Positions 20,632-28,284 of a DNA stretch of 33,284 nt are shown in pieces. The stretch is from positions 1-33,284 of the forward strand of contig JAPPFK010000064.1 in assembly GCA_028823885.1 (NCBI GenBank), in the 5' to 3' direction. The translations under genes were made by a program, and so were the position numbers. A model generated the notes under the pieces. That model was not told where the DNA came from, did no database searches, and worked only from the letters and a program-made list of their open reading frames with translations. Origin of the DNA: Rhodospirillales bacterium. GTDB taxonomy: Bacteria; Pseudomonadota; Alphaproteobacteria; Rhodospirillales; UBA2165. Positions within the stretch are counted from its first letter, which is position 1; the number at the start of each line of letters is the position of its first letter.

Positions 20632-21573
20632 ATGAACCAAGTTCGGAAATACCGCCATCCGGAGAAGCGCAACAATCCGGACCGGCCGAGCCCCCGAAAG
20701 CCAGCCTGGATCCGGGTGAAGGCGCCGACCTCGAAGGAATACGGCGAGACCAAGCGGCTGATGCGGGAGCTCAACCTGGCCACGGTCTGCGAAGAGGCCG
20801 CATGCCCCAACATCGGCGAATGCTGGGCCCAAAAGCATGCGACGGTGATGATCCTGGGCGACATCTGCACCCGGGCCTGCGCGTTCTGCAATGTGGCGAC
20901 CGGCAAGCCCAATGCCGTCGATCCCCTGGAGCCCGAGAACGTCGCCACCATGGCGACCGTGACCGGCCTCAAGCACATGGTGATCACCTCGGTCGACCGG
21001 GACGACCTGGATGACGGCGGCGCCTCCCAGTTCGTCGCCTGTCTCGACAGGCTGCGCGAGATGGCCCCGGCGACGACGGTCGAGATCCTCACCCCCGATT
21101 TCCGCGACAAGGACGGCGCCATCGAGGCGGTGGTCGCCGCCAAGCCCGATGTCTACAACCACAACCTGGAGACCGTGCCCAGGCTCTATCCCACCATTCG
21201 GCCGGGCGCGCGGTATTTTCATTCCCTGAAGCTGCTGGACACGGTCAAGCGGATCGATCCCGAAATCTTCACCAAGTCCGGCATCATGGTGGGGCTCGGA
21301 GAGGAGCGGAGCGAGGTGCTCCAGGTGATGGACGACCTGCGCTCGGCGGATGTGGATTTCCTGACCATCGGCCAGTATCTGCAGCCGACGCCCAAGCATG
21401 CGCCCATCGACCGGTTCGTGACCCCGGAAGAATTCGAGGAGTATGAAACCATTGCGCTCGCCAAGGGGTTCCTGAAGGTGTCGGCGACGCCGCTGACCCG
21501 GTCTTCCTATCACGCCGATGACGACTTCAAGCAGCTCCGCGCCGCGCGGCTGGCCAAGCTGGCCCATCACTAG
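20632..21573 (+). CDS. lipA: Lipoyl synthase
   Basis: A 313-residue radical SAM enzyme that inserts two sulphurs into octanoyl groups on lipoyl domains. Both iron-sulphur sites are visible. The auxiliary cluster uses Cys53, Cys58 and Cys64 (C-x4-C-x5-C), and the radical SAM cluster uses Cys79, Cys83 and Cys86 (C-x3-C-x2-C in CTRACAFC). The conserved C-terminal RSSYHAD supplies the serine ligand of the auxiliary cluster. Other landmarks are [17 protein letters not shown] and LQPTPKHAP. It directly serves the PdhB and PdhC lipoyl domains encoded just upstream. The start is the ATG one base after the GNAT stop. Confidence 0.96.
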   Translation: MNQVRKYRHPEKRNNPDRPSPRKPAWIRVKAPTSKEYGETKRLMRELNLATVCEEAACPNIGECWAQKHATVMILGDICTRACAFCNVATGKPNAVDPLEPENVATMATVTGLKHMVITSVDRDDLDDGGASQFVACLDRLREMAPATTVEILTPDFRDKDGAIEAVVAAKPDVYNHNLETVPRLYPTIRPGARYFHSLKLLDTVKRIDPEIFTKSGIMVGLGEERSEVLQVMDDLRSADVDFLTIGQYLQPTPKHAPIDRFVTPEEFEEYETIALAKGFLKVSATPLTRSSYHADDDFKQLRAARLAKLAHH

Positions 21574-21632
21574 TAAACACGCTTGCCGGCGCCAAAGAGG
21601 CACCAAATTCCAGGCGGGTTTATTGATAGCTC

Positions 21633-22154
21633 ATGCAAATTGAACTTCAGGCATTTGAAGCACGTGATTTCGATCGTTTGATCGGTTGGATATCCGCACC
21701 CGACGACCTTCATCAGTGGGCGGGCTTGATCTTCGAATTTCCCCTGACAAGCGAGCAACTGCAAACCCACCTAGAAACGGCGGAGAAAATGCATCGGCGT
21801 CTCTATAAGGCCGTCGACGTCGAGAGCGGCGAGGCCGTCGGGCACGCGGAATTGAGTCACATCTGGCACGGCCTGTCGGGCAGGGTTTCGCGCATGATCG
21901 TTGGAGATCCGGCGCAGCGCGGCCGAGGCATTGGTACGCAGATGACAAAGAGAGTGGTTGAACTCGGCTTCGACGAATTCGAATTTGATCGTATGGATAT
22001 CGGTGCCATCGCGACGAACGAGGTGGCGGTCACGTGCTACCGAAACGCCGGATTCAGGTCCGTAGGCATTTGGAGGGACGCCATGACGTTACCCAATGGG
22101 AACATTGACGTGCATTGGCTGACAATATTTCGTTCCCATTGGGTCGCGAATTAG
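21633..22154 (+). CDS. GNAT-family N-acetyltransferase, lower-GC insert
   Basis: A 173-residue acetyltransferase of the RimJ/RimL-like type. The acyl-CoA-binding segment is VSRMIVGDPAQRGRGIGTQMTK, followed by IGAIATNEVAVTCYRNAGF, where the N and Y are typical. The substrate is unknown. Sampled 60-base lines have about 50-53% GC, compared with roughly 70% in a sampled line of the next gene. There is no clear Shine-Dalgarno before the ATG at 21633. The gene stands between lipA and the COQ10-like gene, which are often direct neighbours in this class, so it looks like a later insertion. Confidence 0.8.
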   Translation: MQIELQAFEARDFDRLIGWISAPDDLHQWAGLIFEFPLTSEQLQTHLETAEKMHRRLYKAVDVESGEAVGHAELSHIWHGLSGRVSRMIVGDPAQRGRGIGTQMTKRVVELGFDEFEFDRMDIGAIATNEVAVTCYRNAGFRSVGIWRDAMTLPNGNIDVHWLTIFRSHWVAN

Positions 22155-22173
22155 AGACGCGCGTCAAACCGAT

Positions 22174-22608
22174 ATGCCCACCCACGCAGAACAAAAACCG
22201 CTGCCGTACGCACCGGAGCAGATGTTCAATCTGGTCGCCGACATCGAGAAATACCCGGAGTTCCTGCCGTGGTGCGTCGGCACCCGCATCCGTTCACGGG
22301 AGGGCGACGTCCTCATCGCCGACATGGTCATCGGCTACAAGATGTTCCGCGAGCGCTTCACCTCGCGGGTGGAACTCACCCGTCCCGGCCGGATCGACGT
22401 GAGCTACTACGAGGGGCCGTTCAAATATCTGAACAACCACTGGATATTCATGGAACAGCCGGACGGCACCTGCATCGTCGACTTCTATGTCGATTTCGAG
22501 TTTCGGTCAAAACTGCTGCAGAAGATGATCGGGATGGTATTCGAAAAGGCGGTCCAGATCATGGTCAGCGCCTTTGAAGAGCGCGCCGATCAGGTCTATG
22601 GTAAGTAG
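22174..22608 (+). CDS. COQ10/RatA-type START-domain protein (ubiquinone-binding)
   Basis: A 144-residue protein covering the whole COQ10/RatA START-like domain: YAPEQMFNLVADIEKYPEFLPWC at the N-terminus, TSRVELTRPGRIDV, the FKYLNNHWIF segment, and CIVDFYVDFEF near the end. Relatives bind ubiquinone or its precursors and support respiration. The name RatA comes from an E. coli homologue once described as a ribosome-association toxin; here the quinone role is the more likely one. It lies in the usual position downstream of lipA and near pncC-pgpA. Confidence 0.88.
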   Translation: MPTHAEQKPLPYAPEQMFNLVADIEKYPEFLPWCVGTRIRSREGDVLIADMVIGYKMFRERFTSRVELTRPGRIDVSYYEGPFKYLNNHWIFMEQPDGTCIVDFYVDFEFRSKLLQKMIGMVFEKAVQIMVSAFEERADQVYGK

Positions 22609-22638
22609 AGGCCGTTGGAGAGAAACGCGGAGCGCGAC

Positions 22639-23172
22639 ATGCCCGGGAAAATGACCCTCAGCCACGCCGGCTTTCACGTCTATGACATGCCGGCCATGGT
22701 CGATTTCTATACCGAGGTCGTCGGACTGAAAGTCACCGACCGGGCCGACGACGACCGCATCTGCTTTCTCTCCGCCGATCCCGACAACCACCATCAGATG
22801 CTCATGGTCCGGGGGCGGGAGACGGAGATCGGCAAGAAACACTTCAATCACATGGCGTTCCGGGTCGAGAGCCTCGCCCAGGTCAAGGAAGTCTACCGGC
22901 GGGTCAAGGATCACCCCGGCGCCTCCGACGTTTCGCCCAGGACCCACGGCAACGCCTGGTCGGTCTATTTCAAGGACCCGGAGGGCAACATGGCGGAAGT
23001 GTTCGTCGATACGCCCTGGCATTGCCGGCAGCCCTTCGCCGAGCCCATCGATCTCGACAAGTCCGAAGAAGAGATCGCCGAGGACACGCTGGCGCTCCTG
23101 GAGAAGGAGACCACCGCCGAGAAATTCGACGAGTGGAAAGCCCGGTTCCGCGAAGAGTTGGGCCTCGAATAA
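22639..23172 (+). CDS. VOC-family (glyoxalase/extradiol dioxygenase-like) protein
   Basis: A 177-residue vicinal-oxygen-chelate fold protein. Likely metal ligands follow the H...H...E pattern: a His in SHAGFHVYD, a His in HFNHMAF, and the Glu in GNMAEVF. Additional fold markers are DMPAMVDFYTEVVGLKV and VYFKDPEGN. The C-terminal 40 residues are charged and helical (SEEEIAEDTLALLEKE). The family covers dioxygenases, lyases and resistance proteins, so the reaction is not predictable. The ATG at 22639 has GGAG upstream; an in-frame TTG at 22615 and ATG at 22651 are alternatives. It ends three bases from the convergent MetE-like gene. Confidence 0.82.
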   Translation: MPGKMTLSHAGFHVYDMPAMVDFYTEVVGLKVTDRADDDRICFLSADPDNHHQMLMVRGRETEIGKKHFNHMAFRVESLAQVKEVYRRVKDHPGASDVSPRTHGNAWSVYFKDPEGNMAEVFVDTPWHCRQPFAEPIDLDKSEEEIAEDTLALLEKETTAEKFDEWKARFREELGLE

Positions 23173-23175
23173 CCC

Positions 23176-24282
23176 TCAGGCGCCGCCCCAGATTTCACCC
23201 GCGGTTTCGACAACCAGTTCCAGCTTTCGCCACTGTTCGTCCTCGGTGAGCTTGTTGCCCTGGTGGGTGCTGGCGAACCCGCATTGGGGGCTGAGGCAGA
23301 GACGATCAAGGGGCACATACCGTGCCGCCTCGTCCATCCGCCGCTTGATCTCGTCCTTGCTCTCCAGCCCGGGGGTCTTGGAGGTAACCAGTCCAACCAC
23401 CACGACCTGGTCGTCGCGGACGAAGCGCAGCGGCTCGAAACCGCCGGCCCGGTCCGAATCCCATTCCATGAAGAACCCGTCCACATTTATCTCCGAGAAC
23501 ATCTTCTCGGCCACCGGCTCGTAACCGCCTTCGGCGATCCACGTGCTCTGGAAATTGCCCCGGCACATGTGAACCGTGACCGCCATGTCGTCGGGCTTGT
23601 CGGCGATGACCGTATTGATACCTTTCGCATAGAGCGCCACCAGGTCGTCCGCATCGTCGCCGCGGTCGGCCATCGCCCGGCGGTAGCGGGGATCGCACAG
23701 CATGGCGAAGGTGGTGTCGTCGAGCTGGAGGTAGGTGCAGCCGGCTTCCGCCATCAGGGCGACCTCCCGCTTGTAGGCGGTCCAGACATCGTCCCAATAG
23801 ACATCCAGGCCGGGGTAGACCGTATCGTCAATCAGCGCCCGGCAGCCCCGATGATAGACGAGGGAGGGTGAAGGGATGCACATCTTGGCGATCACGCCGG
23901 CGGCCCCTTCGAGAAAGGCGAAGTGGTCGACCATGACGCCTTCCGGATTGGCCACCTTGCCGGTCACTTTCAGGGATTGCGGCCTGTAACCCCCGGAGAA
24001 TGCGGGCCCCTGGGATTCCTCGACCAGTTCGAAGCCGTCGAGACCCGAGATAAAGTCGAAATTCCACGAATTGCGGCGAAATTCGCCGTCGGTCACCGCC
24101 CGGAGGCCGACGGCTTCCTGCTTGGCGACGGCATCCCGGATGCATTCGTCCTCGACGGCCTTTAGCTCATCCGCGGACACGCCGCCATCCCCGTATTCTT
24201 GCCGGGCCTCCGCCAGTCGCGCGGGGCGGAGGAGGCTGCCGACCTGATCCGCCCGGAAGGGCGGGCGGGTGCGCTCGGTCAT
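23176..24282 (-). CDS. MetE-like (cobalamin-independent methionine synthase family) methyltransferase
   Basis: A 368-residue protein equivalent to the C-terminal catalytic barrel of MetE, without the N-terminal half. The N-terminus FRADQVGSLLRP and the segment VTDGEFRRNSW are typical. Probable zinc ligands are His and Cys in VHMCRGN, a Glu in the FFMEWDSD region, and the Cys in LSPQCGFAS. Stand-alone relatives (YxjG/YxjH-like) transfer methyl groups to thiols, but the methyl donor is often not folate and is unknown here. A strong GGAGG precedes the ATG. It is the third gene of a pgpA-pncC-metE-like minus-strand unit, 18 bases after pncC. Confidence 0.87.
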   Translation of the reverse strand: MTERTRPPFRADQVGSLLRPARLAEARQEYGDGGVSADELKAVEDECIRDAVAKQEAVGLRAVTDGEFRRNSWNFDFISGLDGFELVEESQGPAFSGGYRPQSLKVTGKVANPEGVMVDHFAFLEGAAGVIAKMCIPSPSLVYHRGCRALIDDTVYPGLDVYWDDVWTAYKREVALMAEAGCTYLQLDDTTFAMLCDPRYRRAMADRGDDADDLVALYAKGINTVIADKPDDMAVTVHMCRGNFQSTWIAEGGYEPVAEKMFSEINVDGFFMEWDSDRAGGFEPLRFVRDDQVVVVGLVTSKTPGLESKDEIKRRMDEAARYVPLDRLCLSPQCGFASTHQGNKLTEDEQWRKLELVVETAGEIWGGA

Positions 24283-24300
24283 CTCTTCATCCTCCTTCGG

Positions 24301-24792
24301 TCAGTCCAATTGCTCGAGCAGCAGGTCCAGGGCGGCCAGCACGGCCGCTTCGCGGACCGCGTCCCGACCGCCCGGAAAAACCTCGCGGGCAACCAGCGTG
24401 TCGCGCCCCTTCCGCGAGGCGCCCATATAGACCAGGCCCACCGGCTTTTCGGGCGTGCCGCCGCTGGGGCCGGCAATCCCGGTCACCGCCACCGCCGCGT
24501 CCAGCGGCGCCGCGTTCAACGCGCCTTCGGCCATGGCGCGCACCGTCCGGTCGCTCACCGCGCCGTGCTCGATGATGGTCTCCATGGGCACGCCGATGAT
24601 TTCGTTCTTGGCCTCGTTGGAATAGGTGATGAACCCCCGCTCGACGGCCGACGACGATCCCGAAACCGCGGTCAGCGCGCCGCCGATCAGACCACCGGTG
24701 CACGATTCGACGGTGCCGATCTTGAGGTTTTGGGCCGTCGCCCGGTCAATGACCGCCTGCGCCGCGTCGACGATTGCCTTGGGAAAGGTCAT
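24301..24792 (-). CDS. pncC: CinA C-terminal domain protein, nicotinamide-nucleotide amidase PncC
   Basis: A 163-residue stand-alone CinA C-terminal domain. It deamidates nicotinamide mononucleotide to nicotinate mononucleotide, recycling the NMN made by DNA ligase. Characteristic segments are TVESCTGGLIGGALTAVSGSS, the GFITYSNEAK region and VAVTGIAGPSGGTP. No MoaB-like N-terminal domain is present, in line with the short form. Its ATG overlaps the pgpA stop by four bases (24789-24792), indicating translational coupling. The pgpA-pncC pairing is widespread in alphaproteobacteria. Confidence 0.93.
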   Translation of the reverse strand: MTFPKAIVDAAQAVIDRATAQNLKIGTVESCTGGLIGGALTAVSGSSSAVERGFITYSNEAKNEIIGVPMETIIEHGAVSDRTVRAMAEGALNAAPLDAAVAVTGIAGPSGGTPEKPVGLVYMGASRKGRDTLVAREVFPGGRDAVREAAVLAALDLLLEQLD

Positions 24793-25262
24793 AGGGTTTC
24801 CAGCCAGGTCTTGAGCGCAAGGAGTATGACCGCCGCATACACGCCGGCCAAGATGTCATCCGCCATGATGCCGAGGCCGCCCTTCAATTTCCGGTCGACC
24901 CATGAGACCGGCCAGGGCTTCCAGATATCGAATACCCGGAACAGCACGAAACCCGCCGCGTAGAGCAGAAAGTCCGGCGGCACGACGACGAGCGTCAGCC
25001 ATTGACCGGCCACTTCGTCGATCACCACCTCGCCCGGGTCTTCGGCGCCGCTTTCCGCCGCCGCGATTCCCGACATCCAGACCCCGACGGCGAAGATGAC
25101 GGCGGTCGCCAGCAGCAGGATCTGATAACCGCCGTAGGAACAAATGAACCAGGCAAAGGGCAGCGCGGCCAGCGAGCCCCAGGTGCCGGGCGCCTTCGGC
25201 AGCAGCCCAAACCCGAACCATGTCCATATCAACCTGGCGATGCTCACCCGGGCCTCTCCCAT
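24789..25262 (-). CDS. pgpA: Phosphatidylglycerophosphatase A
   Basis: A 157-residue inner-membrane phosphatase making phosphatidylglycerol from its phosphate. Family markers are FGFGLLPKAPGTWGSLAAL at the N-terminus, the acidic VVIDEVAGQW, FRVFDIWKPWPVSW, and the C-terminal GGLGIMADDILAG. The acidic residues in the second and fourth segments are the conserved metal-binding/catalytic ones. About four hydrophobic segments are visible. The ATG at 25262 gives a normal length. A GTG five codons later, behind GAGAGG, is an alternative start. The gene heads the minus-strand unit with pncC. Confidence 0.93.
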   Translation of the reverse strand: MGEARVSIARLIWTWFGFGLLPKAPGTWGSLAALPFAWFICSYGGYQILLLATAVIFAVGVWMSGIAAAESGAEDPGEVVIDEVAGQWLTLVVVPPDFLLYAAGFVLFRVFDIWKPWPVSWVDRKLKGGLGIMADDILAGVYAAVILLALKTWLETL

Positions 25263-25394
25263 TTCCGGCCTATTGCTGTTGCGAGACTAACGGCTCAAAT
25301 CCGTGCCCGCTACGATGAACGCTCCGGGCTCGCATCCATCGGGCGGCATCACGAAAATATAATGCCGGAAGGCGCGGAAACCGGCTGATATTCC

Positions 25395-25423
25395 TTGCAA
25401 CGAAATCAGGGCGCGGATAGTGT
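25395..25423 (+). promoter_or_regulatory. Candidate promoter for the M23 peptidase-bactofilin pair
   Basis: TTGCAA (25395-25400), a 17-base spacer, then TAGTGT (25418-25423). The -35 matches at four of six positions, and the -10 keeps T, A and the final T. It lies about 70 bases before the ATG at 25493, in a 230-base gap that otherwise holds nothing recognisable. Confidence 0.35.
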
Positions 25424-25492
25424 CGAAATGCCCGCCGGACCGTGCTTCGATCGATAAGATTTAGACCAGAATTGGGGTGAAACGAGGAGGTC

Positions 25493-26821
25493 ATGGGGCA
25501 ACCTGAGGGTTCGAGACTGGCCGAATATGGCCGTTCGGCGGCGGCGTTTGTGCGCCGGGTCTTCCCTCCGCGTGAACTCATGCTCCGGACCGACACCCGC
25601 GTCCGGTTCTTCCGAATTTCAAGCGGGCTCCAGTTGAGTGCCGCCGCGGCGCTGGCCATCTTCGGCGGCTGGGCCGCCTTCGCCTCGGTGAGCTACGTCG
25701 TCCACGACGACGTCATTGCCGCCAAGGACAATGAAATCCTCAGTGCCCGGCTGTCCTATCGCAGCCTCCTGAACGAGGTTTCCGACTATCAGAACAAAGT
25801 CTCGGCCCTGACTCGCGAGCTTGATGAAAACCACGGTCAGATGCTGAATCTGGTGGAGACCAATGCGGCCCTTGCGAAAAACCTGAAATCGGAGGAAACC
25901 AGGCGCGAAAACAGGGAAAGCAAACACCGGCAGGTGGTCGCCATGCGCGAAGCCCTCAAATCGCGGCTGGATGAAATCGAGCGGGAAATGCACTCGCTCA
26001 ACACTCACAACTTCGAACTGATGGGCAATTTGAATGTCGTCGCCACGGACCTGGAGCAGGCGATTGCCGACCGTGACGATGCCCGGGCCCGGGGCGACCG
26101 GTTGCAAGCTGTTGTCGATGACCTCGAAGGAAAGCTCGCCGACCTCCACGAATCCGAAAAGGATATCGTCGCTCGCCTGACCGAGACCACGGCTGGGAAC
26201 ATCGAAAGTATCGAGAACGTTCTGGCGCGCACCGGCCTCAACGTCGAGAAACTCCTGGCCCGCGCCGATATTGAGGAGCAGAAAGGGCAGGGCGGCCCGG
26301 TCATCCCGGCCACTCCGGACAACGAACCGGCTCTGCGCCTCAAGACCAACCTGGAGACCCTGGATTCGAAGCTCGCCCGCTGGAATGACCTGCAGGAGTT
26401 GATGCACCAGCTGCCGCTGCAGCCGCCCCTCGACTTTTATTCGGTCTCCAGCCACTACGGAAAACGCCGCGACCCCATCAACCGTCGCTGGGCCATGCAT
26501 TACGGTACCGACATGACCAGCCGCCGCAGGGCGCCGATCTACGCTACCGCGGCCGGAACCGTGACATTTGCCGCATACAAGGGCCGTTATGGCCGTTTGG
26601 TGGTTATCGACCACGGGCAGGGCCTCGAGACCAAGTATGGCCATCTCCACAAGATTCTTGTGAAAAAGGGGCAAAAGGTGGAATATCGCCACAAGATCGG
26701 GCTTCTGGGAAATTCGGGCCGCAGCACCGGGCCACACCTGCATTACGAACTTCATGTGAACGGCAGGCCCCGGAATCCCTGGAAATTTATCAAGGCTGGC
26801 AGATATGTTCACCAAAGGTAA
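25493..26821 (+). CDS. Membrane-anchored M23 (LytM-type) peptidoglycan endopeptidase
   Basis: A 442-residue protein: a short basic cytoplasmic N-terminus, a transmembrane segment at about 46-70, a long charged coiled-coil region at about 75-260, and a C-terminal LytM domain. The zinc site is intact: His336-x3-Asp340 in HYGTD and His415-x-His417 in GPHLHYELH, with YGHLHKI between them. It should cleave peptidoglycan cross-links in the periplasm, or act through the coiled coil on other envelope enzymes. A GAGGAGG Shine-Dalgarno precedes the ATG. The last 17 bases overlap the bactofilin gene, a pairing known from bacteria that use bactofilins to place M23 enzymes for cell-shape control. Confidence 0.9.
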   Translation: MGQPEGSRLAEYGRSAAAFVRRVFPPRELMLRTDTRVRFFRISSGLQLSAAAALAIFGGWAAFASVSYVVHDDVIAAKDNEILSARLSYRSLLNEVSDYQNKVSALTRELDENHGQMLNLVETNAALAKNLKSEETRRENRESKHRQVVAMREALKSRLDEIEREMHSLNTHNFELMGNLNVVATDLEQAIADRDDARARGDRLQAVVDDLEGKLADLHESEKDIVARLTETTAGNIESIENVLARTGLNVEKLLARADIEEQKGQGGPVIPATPDNEPALRLKTNLETLDSKLARWNDLQELMHQLPLQPPLDFYSVSSHYGKRRDPINRRWAMHYGTDMTSRRRAPIYATAAGTVTFAAYKGRYGRLVVIDHGQGLETKYGHLHKILVKKGQKVEYRHKIGLLGNSGRSTGPHLHYELHVNGRPRNPWKFIKAGRYVHQR

Positions 26822-27284
26822 CCGGGACGAAGAGCCCCGAAAGGCGCCCGTGTCCAAGAAATCCGCGCCGCCGTCCATTCTCTCGGCCGATCTCAGGGTC
26901 GTCGGCGACCTCGTCAGTGCCGGCGAGGTCCAGGTCGACGGTATCGTGGAAGGCGATATCCAAACCGATGTGCTGGTGGTCGGCGAAACAGCGCAGGTCA
27001 ACGGCAAAATCGTCGCCGACACCTGCCGGGTCCATGGCCGGGTGACCGGTCAAATCCGCGCCCGGGCGGTGTCGCTTGCCAAGACGGCCCATGTGCTCGG
27101 CGATATCCTGCATGAGAGCCTGGCGATCGAGCAGGGGGCGTACCTCGAAGCCCACTGCCGCCGCATCGAGGCCGGAACCGCCGGCAAGAAGGACGCCGAC
27201 GGCGGGATCAATATCCTCAAGGGCATGGCAACGGCCGAGGCGGCGCCAAAGCGTCAGGAACCCGCCGAAGCCGCCGCCGAATAA
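26805..27284 (+). CDS. Bactofilin (polymer-forming cytoskeletal protein)
   Basis: A 159-residue protein with a central bactofilin (DUF583) beta-helix at about residues 22-115, seen as repeating units such as SADLRVVGDLVSAGEVQVDG, VEGDIQ, VNGKIVA, VHGRVTGQI and VLGDI. Flanks are polar and disordered: Lys/Arg/Pro-rich at the N-terminus and Ala/Glu/Pro-rich at the C-terminus. Bactofilins polymerise at the membrane without nucleotides and scaffold cell-wall enzymes. The ATG lies within the end of the M23 peptidase gene (17-base overlap in another frame), so the two are co-expressed. The stop is one base from the convergent stop of the dehydratase gene. Confidence 0.93.
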   Translation: MFTKGNRDEEPRKAPVSKKSAPPSILSADLRVVGDLVSAGEVQVDGIVEGDIQTDVLVVGETAQVNGKIVADTCRVHGRVTGQIRARAVSLAKTAHVLGDILHESLAIEQGAYLEAHCRRIEAGTAGKKDADGGINILKGMATAEAAPKRQEPAEAAAE

Positions 27285-27285
27285 C

Positions 27286-28275
27286 TCAGTCCAGTAACTG
27301 TTTGAACAGCTTGGCGTCCACGTTGCCGCCGGAGCCCACAAGCACGGCGGTGCGGCCGTCGAGCTTTTCCTTGCCGGACAACAGAACGGCCAGCGGCGCG
27401 GCCCCGCTCGGCTCGAGGACAATTTTGAGATCGTAGAAGGCCGCGGCCACCGCGGCACCGGCCTCGGCGTCGCTGACGCTGTAACCGGGGGCCAGACGGG
27501 TCTTGTTGACCTCGAAGGTGAGCGCGCCCGGGGTTTCCAGCAGCAACGCATCGCAAATCGACGGGCCGGGGGGCGTTATTTCGACGCGCTCGCCCGCCGC
27601 CAGGGACAGGGCGGTGTCGTCATATCCCTCCGGCTCTACCGTGTGGACCGCCATGTCGGGGTAGGGCTCCTCGAGCGCCAACGCGCAGCCGCCGACCAGG
27701 CCGCCCCCGCTGGTCGGCACGATCATCAGATCGGGCGCGATGCCGAGCGCGGTCATCTGATCCGCAACTTCCAGGCCGACGGTTCCCTGGCCCGCCATGA
27801 TCCAGGGATGATCGAATGGCGGGACGAGGGCGCCGCCGGTCTCCTCGACGACGGCCCGCGCCACCTGCACCCGGTTGCCGTCCGAACGCTCATAGAGCAC
27901 GACCTCGGCGCCATCGGATCTGGTGTTGGCGATCTTGATCTCGGGCGCGTTTGACGGCATGACGATGGTGGCCGAGACCCCCAGCAACCGCGCCGCCCGG
28001 GCCACGCCTTGGGCATGATTGCCGGAGGAATAGGCGACCACGCCCTTGGCCTTTTCGCCGTCCTCCAACTGGGAAAGAAAATTGTAGGCCCCGCGAAACT
28101 TGAACGAGCCGGTCCGCTGCAGGCACTCGGCCTTGAGCAGGACCCTGCCGCCCAGCCGATCGTTGAGACGGTCGGACTCCAGCAGCGGGGTGCGCGCCGC
28201 CGCCCCGTCCAGGCGGCCGGCCGCGGCCAGAATGTCGGCTCGCGTCGGTTGGGTGAAAGGCGGAGCGGGTAACAA
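27286..28275 (-). CDS. PLP-dependent threonine/serine dehydratase-like enzyme (fold type II)
   Basis: A 329-residue enzyme resembling biodegradative threonine dehydratase and serine racemase. The PLP-binding lysine is Lys59 in GSFKFRGA, followed by the asparagine-containing SSGNHAQGVA loop, the phosphate-binding SGGGLVGG, and GSGGNVD near the C-terminus. There is no C-terminal ACT regulatory domain, unlike biosynthetic IlvA, so a catabolic or racemase role is likely. Substrate preference is not resolvable by eye. The only plausible start after the upstream stop is TTG at 28275, nine bases past the transglycosylase stop and in the same frame, with no clear Shine-Dalgarno. Re-initiation after the upstream gene seems likely. 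Confidence 0.85.
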   Translation of the reverse strand: MLPAPPFTQPTRADILAAAGRLDGAAARTPLLESDRLNDRLGGRVLLKAECLQRTGSFKFRGAYNFLSQLEDGEKAKGVVAYSSGNHAQGVARAARLLGVSATIVMPSNAPEIKIANTRSDGAEVVLYERSDGNRVQVARAVVEETGGALVPPFDHPWIMAGQGTVGLEVADQMTALGIAPDLMIVPTSGGGLVGGCALALEEPYPDMAVHTVEPEGYDDTALSLAAGERVEITPPGPSICDALLLETPGALTFEVNKTRLAPGYSVSDAEAGAAVAAAFYDLKIVLEPSGAAPLAVLLSGKEKLDGRTAVLVGSGGNVDAKLFKQLLD

Positions 28276-28284
28276 CGGACAGGC

